From the NCBI GenBank assembly GCA_023461495.1, contig JAEYLA010000172.1:1-7867 (forward strand): a stretch of DNA of 7,867 nucleotides, written 5' to 3'. Positions 5,471 through 7,867 of this stretch are shown piece after piece. This DNA is from Bacillota bacterium. GTDB taxonomy: Bacteria > Bacillota > Clostridia > Christensenellales > CAG-138. Made by a program: the position numbers and the translations under genes. Position 1 is the stretch's first letter. Every line of letters starts with the position of its first letter. The notes under the pieces are model-generated. The model saw only the letters and a list, made by a program, of their open reading frames with translations, was not told the DNA's origin and searched no databases.

Positions 5471-5917
5471 ATGAACAAGATTTTTCTCATCGGCAACCTG
5501 ACGAGCGATCCTGAAACCCGCACCACAGGGAGCGGCGTTTCCGTTTGCACATTCAGCATCGCAGTCAACCGCCGCTTCTCGCAAGCCGGCGGCGAGCGCC
5601 AGACGGATTTTTTCCGCATCAACGCATGGCGGCAGCTGGGCGATAACTGCCAGCGCTTTTTGGCCAAGGGCCGAAAGGTCGCGGTGGTTGGCGAACTGCA
5701 GCCCCGTACCTATGAGGATAAAAACGGCGTAACGCGCATGTCTTTGGACATTACGGCGGATGAGGTGGAATTCCTCACGCCCAAGAACGCGGAAGGCGGC
5801 GCGCCCTACTCGGGCGGTGCACCCGCCTATACGTCGGGCAGCGGCCAGAAGAACGCTTCGCCGCTACCGGATCTCGCAGGTTTTGAAAACATCAGCGAGG
5901 ACGAGCTTCCTTTCTAA
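5471..5917 (+). CDS. ssb: Single-stranded DNA-binding protein
   Basis: Binds single-stranded DNA at replication forks and repair sites, normally as a tetramer, and recruits partner enzymes. The 148 residues show an OB fold from 1 to about 105 (MNKIFLIGNLTSDPETR, then FFRINAWRQLGDNC and the strand KVAVVGEL), a short Gly/Ser/Ala-rich linker (108-135) and the acidic partner-binding tip EDELPF at the C-terminus. AAGGAAGG lies 6-13 bases upstream of the ATG. The 58 bases after rpsF show no terminator, and the gene is between rpsF and rpsR as in most Firmicutes, so it is co-transcribed with them. Confidence 0.97.
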   Translation: MNKIFLIGNLTSDPETRTTGSGVSVCTFSIAVNRRFSQAGGERQTDFFRINAWRQLGDNCQRFLAKGRKVAVVGELQPRTYEDKNGVTRMSLDITADEVEFLTPKNAEGGAPYSGGAPAYTSGSGQKNASPLPDLAGFENISEDELPF

Positions 5918-5976
5918 GCGAAGGAGAACCCGCCCCGCGCCCTCACCTACAGGATTGAATGATAGGAGGAATTCCC

Positions 5977-6222
5977 ATGGAAGAACGTAAAATGCGCCCC
6001 CGTGGCGGGCGCAAAGGCAGGCGTAAGGTCTGTCAGTTCTGCGTGGATAAGATGGAGCATATCGACTACAAGGATACCGTTCGCCTGCGCAAGTGCATCA
6101 CTGAGCGCGGCAAGATCATGCCCCGCCGGATGTCCGGCGTGTGCGCAAAGCACCAGCGTGATCTGGCAATTGCCATCAAACGGGCCCGTGTCGTTGCTCT
6201 TCTTCCCTACGTATCGGACTAA
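5977..6222 (+). CDS. rpsR: 30S ribosomal protein S18 (bS18), zinc-type
   Basis: Small-subunit platform protein and partner of S6. The 81 residues contain the family core HIDYKDTVRLRK, ERGKIMPRRMSGVCAKHQR and IKRARVVALLPY. It is the cysteine-bearing form: C19-x-x-C22 and C56 with H59 (CAKH) could hold zinc, unlike B. subtilis S18, which lacks most of these. An additional cysteine, C40, stands where the family usually has an aromatic residue. The start is ATG 5977, with AGGAGGA (5964-5970) 6 bases upstream; an in-frame ATG at 5959 lies before that ribosome binding site and was rejected. Last gene of the operon, followed by a terminator. Confidence 0.96.
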   Translation: MEERKMRPRGGRKGRRKVCQFCVDKMEHIDYKDTVRLRKCITERGKIMPRRMSGVCAKHQRDLAIAIKRARVVALLPYVSD

Positions 6223-6262
6223 GAGCCCCACACAAACACAACACCTTTTGGACGGTTAGCAT

Positions 6263-6293
6263 AAACAGCGCAGCCTAGAGCTGCGCTGTTTTT
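6263..6293 (+). terminator. Rho-independent terminator of the rpsF operon
   Basis: AAACAGCGCAGC (6263-6274) pairs with GCTGCGCTGTTT (6280-6291), a 12-bp stem with a 5-base loop, and runs into a stretch of Ts to 6293. It lies about 40 bases after the rpsR stop. Confidence 0.92.
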
Positions 6294-6331
6294 ATTTGAT
6301 CTCCAACAATTTTACCATAGTCCTTGACGGA

Positions 6332-6826
6332 TCAGCGCTTCCACCACAGCGTATTGCCCGCAAAGTACTGTATAAACCCGCACCGCTCCAGCACCCGCTG
6401 GGAGGGGATGTTTTTCCGCTCCGTTTCCGCAATGACATGCGCGATGCCGGGCTGAGAGAGCGCCCAGCAGCACATTTGTGCAACAGCCTCCGTCATATAG
6501 CCGCTGCCGCAATATGCTTCACCCAGGCCATAGCCGATTTCCACGTTGCCTGCCTGATCGGGCACGTTTTTAAAATCCGCGGAGCCTACCACCACGCGGT
6601 CCTCCCTGCGGATCAAAAGCCAGAAGGTATGAAACAGCAGGTGCACTTCATCGCGCTCCACAAGTTCAAGCTGCTGCCGCAGGATATTTAGGAACTCCCC
6701 TTCCAGTGGCTCGGCACGGTAAAAGCAGTTCATTTCCCGCTCCAGTTCCGGAAGATCCTCTATCCAAAGCCGGAGTTGGCGCGCGCTGAGCGGCACAAGT
6801 GCCAGCCGTTCTGTTTCGAGTTTCAT
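6332..6826 (-). CDS. GNAT-family N-acetyltransferase (RimJ/RimL-like)
   Basis: Predicted cytoplasmic acetyl-CoA-dependent N-acetyltransferase of 164 residues; substrate unknown. It begins with the typical METERL-like strand (KLETERLALVPL). The strand at VEIGYGL (95-101) leads into the acetyl-CoA pyrophosphate loop AYCGSGYMTEAV (104-115), a variant of the R/Q-x-x-G-x-G/A motif with a leading tyrosine. The C-terminal half has the usual ETERKNIPSQRVLERCGF (134-151), where the asparagine and serine contact CoA in relatives. The ATG at 6826 follows AAGGAG (6838-6833) by 6 bases. The gene stands alone, converging on the rpsF operon and divergent from the sigma factor gene; nothing nearby suggests its substrate. 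Relatives include ribosomal-protein and small-molecule acetyltransferases. Confidence 0.88.
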   Translation of the reverse strand: MKLETERLALVPLSARQLRLWIEDLPELEREMNCFYRAEPLEGEFLNILRQQLELVERDEVHLLFHTFWLLIRREDRVVVGSADFKNVPDQAGNVEIGYGLGEAYCGSGYMTEAVAQMCCWALSQPGIAHVIAETERKNIPSQRVLERCGFIQYFAGNTLWWKR

Positions 6827-6906
6827 ACCGCGCTCCTTCGTTCATTTGCTTTTATTTTATCATGCGCGTGGGCAGTTTTTCCATTGGTTTTGAGTTGTCA
6901 TCTTGC

Positions 6907-6934
6907 TTGTATGCCGATGGGTGAAAAATATTTT
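6907..6934 (+). promoter_or_regulatory. Weak candidate promoter upstream of the sigma factor gene
   Basis: TTGTAT (6907-6912) and TATTTT (6929-6934) are 16 bases apart. Both are imperfect and the leader would be about 65 bases. A clear ECF-type promoter that would show autoregulation was not recognised in this interval. Confidence 0.25.
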
Positions 6935-7005
6935 AAATTCCGGGCAAACTCATGCAAAGTTTCGCATGGTTCATTCGTTTCTATGGATGAGGAGGTGAAA
7001 AGCGC

Positions 7006-7482
7006 ATGCATGCACAACCCGATCCCAACAACGCCGTACAACAGGCGGTCAGTATCCATTCCACAGGCCTTGTGCGCCTCGCGTTCACCTATACAAAAAA
7101 CATACAGGATGCCGAGGATATCGTACAGGAGGTGTTTTTCACCTACTTATCAAAATCCCCATTCTTTGTGGACGAAGCGCACGAAAAGTCCTGGCTCATC
7201 CGGGTAACGGTCAACAAGTGTAAGGACGCGCTCAGAAGACAAAAGCGCGCGCCGCTGCCCTTATCCGAAGAGATCGTCAGCCTGCCCGCAGAAGACCGCA
7301 CACTCCTTTTGGCCGTACTGTCTCTAGACGAGAAGTACCGGCTTCCACTCCACCTGCACTACTATGAGGGATACTCCATCGCGGAAATCGCGCGTATCCT
7401 GCACGCAAACCCAGCCACCGTAGGCTCGTGGCTGCAGCGTGGGAGAGCACATTTAAAGCGACAGCTAGAGGAGGGTCAATAA
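7006..7482 (+). CDS. ECF-like sigma-70 family RNA polymerase sigma factor
   Basis: Alternative sigma factor of 158 residues that should direct RNA polymerase to a small regulon. Region 2 covers about 10-80: the core-binding DAEDIVQEVFFTYL (35-48) and the -10-recognition part SWLIRVTVNKCKDALRR (62-78). Region 4 covers about 103-156, with the -35 helix-turn-helix YSIAEIARILHANPATVGSW (123-142) and RGRAHLK. Region 3 is absent, as in ECF sigmas. The start is ATG 7006, 8 bases after GGAGGTG (6991-6997). The stop overlaps the start of the next gene by one base (TAATG), so the two are translationally coupled, as is usual for a sigma and its anti-sigma. Targets cannot be told from this window. Confidence 0.9.
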   Translation: MHAQPDPNNAVQQAVSIHSTGLVRLAFTYTKNIQDAEDIVQEVFFTYLSKSPFFVDEAHEKSWLIRVTVNKCKDALRRQKRAPLPLSEEIVSLPAEDRTLLLAVLSLDEKYRLPLHLHYYEGYSIAEIARILHANPATVGSWLQRGRAHLKRQLEEGQ

Positions 7483-7867
7483 TGTTTGATGAAAAGGCAT
7501 ACCGTTCGGCAATGGAACATATCCGCCCGAACGCGGACTTTGAAGAAAAAACGCTCTCTTTGCTCCAGCAAAAACAGCATCAACAACGGAAAGAAGGCTT
7601 CTCTATGAAAACGAAAAAATTAGGTCTGATTTACAGCGGCATCGCCGCCTGCCTACTCCTGCTGCTGGGCGGATATGCCCTGTTTGGCTCCAATACCAAT
7701 CTCCCCCCGCAGGAAAACACGCCGCCCATCACCGCAAAAGCCATGGTGAACATTGACGGCATCATTGAAGAAGTGTCGAGTGACGGCCTCTCCTTCCGCG
7801 TTGGCGATCTTTGGGTGCAGGTTGACGAAAACACCATGTACGGCATCCCCGGCCCCAACGCCCTGCC
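7482..7867 (+). CDS. Probable membrane anti-sigma factor, C-terminus cut by window edge
   Basis: 128 codons are visible. Residues 1-46 are cytoplasmic and charged (MFDEKAYRSAMEHIRPNADF, then EEKTLSLLQQKQ), as in short Firmicute anti-sigma factors. Residues 47-67 form one membrane helix (LGLIYSGIAACLLLLLGGYAL). The rest should be outside the cell: a Pro/Thr/Asn linker, then a beta-rich stretch (MVNIDGIIEEVSSDGLSFRV, then LWVQVDENT) resembling a small OB-like barrel repeat. The cytoplasmic part has no cysteines, so it is not the zinc-containing HxxxCxxC type. GAGGAGGG (7468-7475) at the end of the sigma gene is its ribosome binding site. The assignment rests mainly on one-base overlap with the sigma gene and topology; homology is weak. 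Confidence 0.65.
   Translation, partial: MFDEKAYRSAMEHIRPNADFEEKTLSLLQQKQHQQRKEGFSMKTKKLGLIYSGIAACLLLLLGGYALFGSNTNLPPQENTPPITAKAMVNIDGIIEEVSSDGLSFRVGDLWVQVDENTMYGIPGPNAL

Noticed and set aside
5101..5667. Minus-strand open frame (188 codons) opposite rpsF and ssb
   Set aside because: It is antisense to two conserved genes, with no domain of its own.
6952..6968. Imperfect dyad ATGCAAAGTTTCGCAT upstream of the sigma factor gene
   Set aside because: Several mismatches in the arms, no recognised operator family and no T-run; too weak to call a regulatory site.

Overview
The window looks like a moderately GC-rich, DAP-type Firmicute, most likely a member of the class Clostridia. The evidence is the rpsF-ssb-rpsR gene order, strong AGGAGG ribosome binding sites, an S18 that keeps its zinc-type cysteines, a secreted L,D-transpeptidase with SH3-like repeats, and a BmrR-type MerR regulator. 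Genes are packed tightly on both strands, and most transcription units end in clear rho-independent hairpins. No tRNA, rRNA, CRISPR array or insertion sequence was seen.

Layout: (1) Positions 1-705, minus, hold a nearly complete dapB-like reductase of the lysine/diaminopimelate pathway; its last codons lie off the left edge. (2) Positions 878-1855, minus, encode an exported M14 zinc carboxypeptidase ending at a hairpin terminator (831-862). Its leader contains a small ORF with a near-perfect ribosome binding site. (3) Positions 2241-3503, plus and divergent from it, encode an exported YkuD L,D-transpeptidase with three SH3-like repeats, closed by a bidirectional terminator. (4) On the minus strand, a MerR/GyrI-like regulator (4099-4923) is followed by a TrmO/TsaA-type methyltransferase (3564-4040). 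Between them is a textbook MerR-type promoter with a 19-bp spacer and a perfect dyad, whose -35 box contains the regulator's stop codon. (5) On the plus strand, rpsF, ssb and rpsR (5125-6222) form the conserved ribosomal protein/SSB operon, with a strong promoter, a structured leader that can cover the ribosome binding site, and a terminator. (6) A minus-strand GNAT acetyltransferase occupies 6332-6826. (7) A plus-strand ECF-like sigma factor (7006-7482) overlaps by one base a membrane protein that is probably its anti-sigma factor and is cut by the right edge.

Functionally, dapB (diaminopimelate supply), the M14 peptidase (possible peptidoglycan peptide trimming) and the L,D-transpeptidase (3-3 crosslinking) suggest a cell-wall theme on the left. 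The MerR-methyltransferase cassette is the clearest self-contained regulatory system. The rest is housekeeping plus a probable envelope-sensing sigma/anti-sigma pair. I found no evidence of a wholly new large system. The best leads are the MerR-controlled methyltransferase and the leader ORF upstream of the peptidase.
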